From: Rotaria sp. Silwood1
Lineage: Eukaryota > Rotifera > Eurotatoria > Philodinida > Philodinidae
Length of the DNA stretch: 64,000 nt
Direction: 5' to 3'
NCBI GenBank assembly: GCA_905250075.1
Contig: CAJNOP010000036.1
Coordinates: forward strand, 252,618 to 316,617
The notes beneath the pieces are model-generated. The model saw nothing but the letters and a program-made list of their open reading frames with translations. It ran no database searches and was not told where the DNA came from. A program made the translations under genes and the position numbers. The first letter of the stretch is position 1; every line of letters starts with the position of its first letter. Below, in pieces: positions 62,242-64,000 of this stretch.

Positions 62242-64000
62242 CGACTAGAACGACTAACTCTAGACCATCTAGAGTAACTAAAAAAAGATAGAGAAAAGCA
62301 AAAAAAACAGAAAACAACAAAATGAATCGTCGTATCCTTCGAACCAAGCATAAAAAAAAAAGGAAAAGGAAAGAAGGAAAAAAAAATCATTTCTTTGTCT
62401 AATAAGATTTTATCTCTCTTCTATAATAAATTTATGTCCAACTCAACTATCGTCAATTCTTCTCAATTTAATAAGAATAAATTATCCGATCAAGAAAAAA
62501 ATAAAATAGTCAATTTTTTTTTTGTTATATTGATTCAAAATAAACTCTTGAAGAAAAAATAACGATTTGAAAAATTTTCATATAAGATCTTCTAAAAATG
62601 TTCCACTATTTAAAACAGTCGAATAGAAAACATTTCTCACAAAACAATTAGTTGTTTTTTTTTTAAATAAAACAAAATTCAATTATAAAAAAATAATATA
62701 GTCAAACAACAATTCATTTTCAATTCAATAATAAAAATATTATTCTTTATTATAAACAATATTAGAAATATTTTAATCAACTGTTCAAAACAAAAAAATC
62801 TTGATCTATTAGTAGATGAATTCTAACGAGAACATTTTCCTTTTAGATTAAACTTCTTTTCATTGATTAATCGAAAATTTTCTTTTTTAGGAAACTTTAT
62901 ATTCAATAGAAAAATTATATAAAAACAAAAGAAAATATTTTCAGAGTTTTGAAATAGAATTCCAAAAATCAGGTTATCAAACATAAGATTAATCAAACGG
63001 TTTTAACAAATAAACCAATAAAAAATGATTTTTTTTTGAATACATATCAATGTGTTGATCATCATATTTTGTTTTTTATTCTATTCAATTAAATGAATTG
63101 TTATTCGAATGACATATTTCGGAAAAACATCACTTCCTAATTCAATCAGTATATCTGCAATTTAAAAGAAACCCGCTTTCGTAATTTACATCAGAAAAAA
63201 AAAGACGGAATAGAAAAAACGAATTTATTGGCTAACAACCACATGACTATTTATAGGGTAGACTCGTTTGGTGGTGTTGATATACTTGTTACTCGATAAC
63301 GTTTTTGCTGTTATGTTTGTTTTTTTATGTATATAAATAATATAGGTGTGCTTAAACTGTACACGTATACTAATTATTTATTCAGAGTAAAGCAAATTTT
63401 AAATAAATAAATATGAAAATATTTCAAATGAGTTTTCTTTTAGTATTAATTCTACAATGAAATGAATGATAAATTAAATTATAATAACTGATATTTTTTA
63501 TATATAATAATATTGATAAAATGATAAAAGATGAAATTTTGAATGATTAAATTACTAAATAATTTTTTCATAATTAACTAAATATTGCTTAATTATTTAA
63601 ATGAATAATATTTTCTTTGCAAAATATTGCACACATATTTTATGAAATTAACAAATACAAAAAAAAAGTTGCTAACTTTAACAGAAAATAGATTAAAGAA
63701 TTTTTGAGAACAATAAAAAACGATTGATGTTGTTCGAGTTTTGTGTATAAGATAGATATTTCTATTAAAAAAAATAAATCAATTAGAAATTCTTTTTCAA
63801 TTTCAAACAAATTCAATAAAGAGAATTCGATTTATTGTTCATGAATTATTACACTTTCTTTTGTTCACTTCAATTTTGTAAGATTTTATTCAATTATTCG
63901 TCTAGCCTTTTGATAAAATTCTTCATAATTTGATTATAATCAATATTTTCTTTATTGATCAATGACCTATCAGATTTTTATTTTCAATTCTTCTGTATAA
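62242..64000. other. Upstream region of the adenylate cyclase gene
   Basis: No gene supported. It should hold the 5' leader and promoter of the minus-strand adenylate cyclase gene. A GTGCTTAAACTGTACACGTA stretch at 63348-63368 matches one at 51722-51742. The rest is A/T runs. Confidence 0.5.

Noticed and set aside
1-64000. CRISPR array, bacterial operons or ribosome binding sites
   Set aside because: The DNA is eukaryotic with spliced genes. No regularly spaced direct repeats with unique spacers were seen, and the only tandem array has no spacers.

Overview
The window is AT-rich metazoan nuclear DNA. Genes are sparse and intron-bearing, with canonical GT-AG introns that are mostly 50-90 bp plus a few long ones. 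Gene families are animal-type: a two-cassette membrane adenylate cyclase, a secreted EGF-repeat protein, a MAM-like receptor and an ML-domain lipid-binding protein. One intronless gene looks bacterial in origin, and a DraG-type ADP-ribosylglycohydrolase is fused to a P-loop GTPase. This mix (compact introns, bacterial-type genes, many small non-autonomous DNA transposons) fits a bdelloid rotifer such as Rotaria or Adineta. That assignment is an inference from gene style, not from a marker gene.

Layout. 1-18457 has no complete gene I can support. It holds a four-layer nest of inverted-repeat transposons (4222-7771), an orphan membrane-segment exon (8475-8620), a foldback element (10346-10701), a MITE (12427-12985) and a degenerate tandem array of 240-bp units, each made of four 60-bp subunits (about 15720-18457). 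The array runs into a 100-N assembly gap (18458-18557). 18558-21654 has only weak coding relics. 21655-22188 (+) is an intact intronless DUF2892-type membrane protein gene, a strong candidate for transfer from bacteria. 24401-24922 is a near-perfect palindromic element. 27197-27838 (+) is a broken ML-domain (GM2-activator/NPC2-like) gene. 29485-30071 is another foldback element.

From 30 kb on, every supported gene is on the minus strand: the 1419-residue ADP-ribosylglycohydrolase/GTPase fusion (30269-35386); a 311-residue secreted five-EGF protein (38793-46921) with a possible alternative last exon at 43969-44045 and a MITE in one intron; a 169-residue membrane protein (50735-51244); a 447-residue MAM-like type I membrane protein in nine exons (51970-53967); and a 993-residue adenylate cyclase with AC9-like features in six exons (58934-62241). 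Exon joins were chosen by GT-AG signals, and all multi-exon models close in phase to a whole number of codons.

The genes do not form an obvious pathway. Several act at the cell surface or outside the cell (EGF protein, MAM receptor, adenylate cyclase). The hydrolase-GTPase fusion looks like an intracellular ADP-ribose-removing NTPase of possible immune type. All functional statements are from sequence reading alone; no database search was run.
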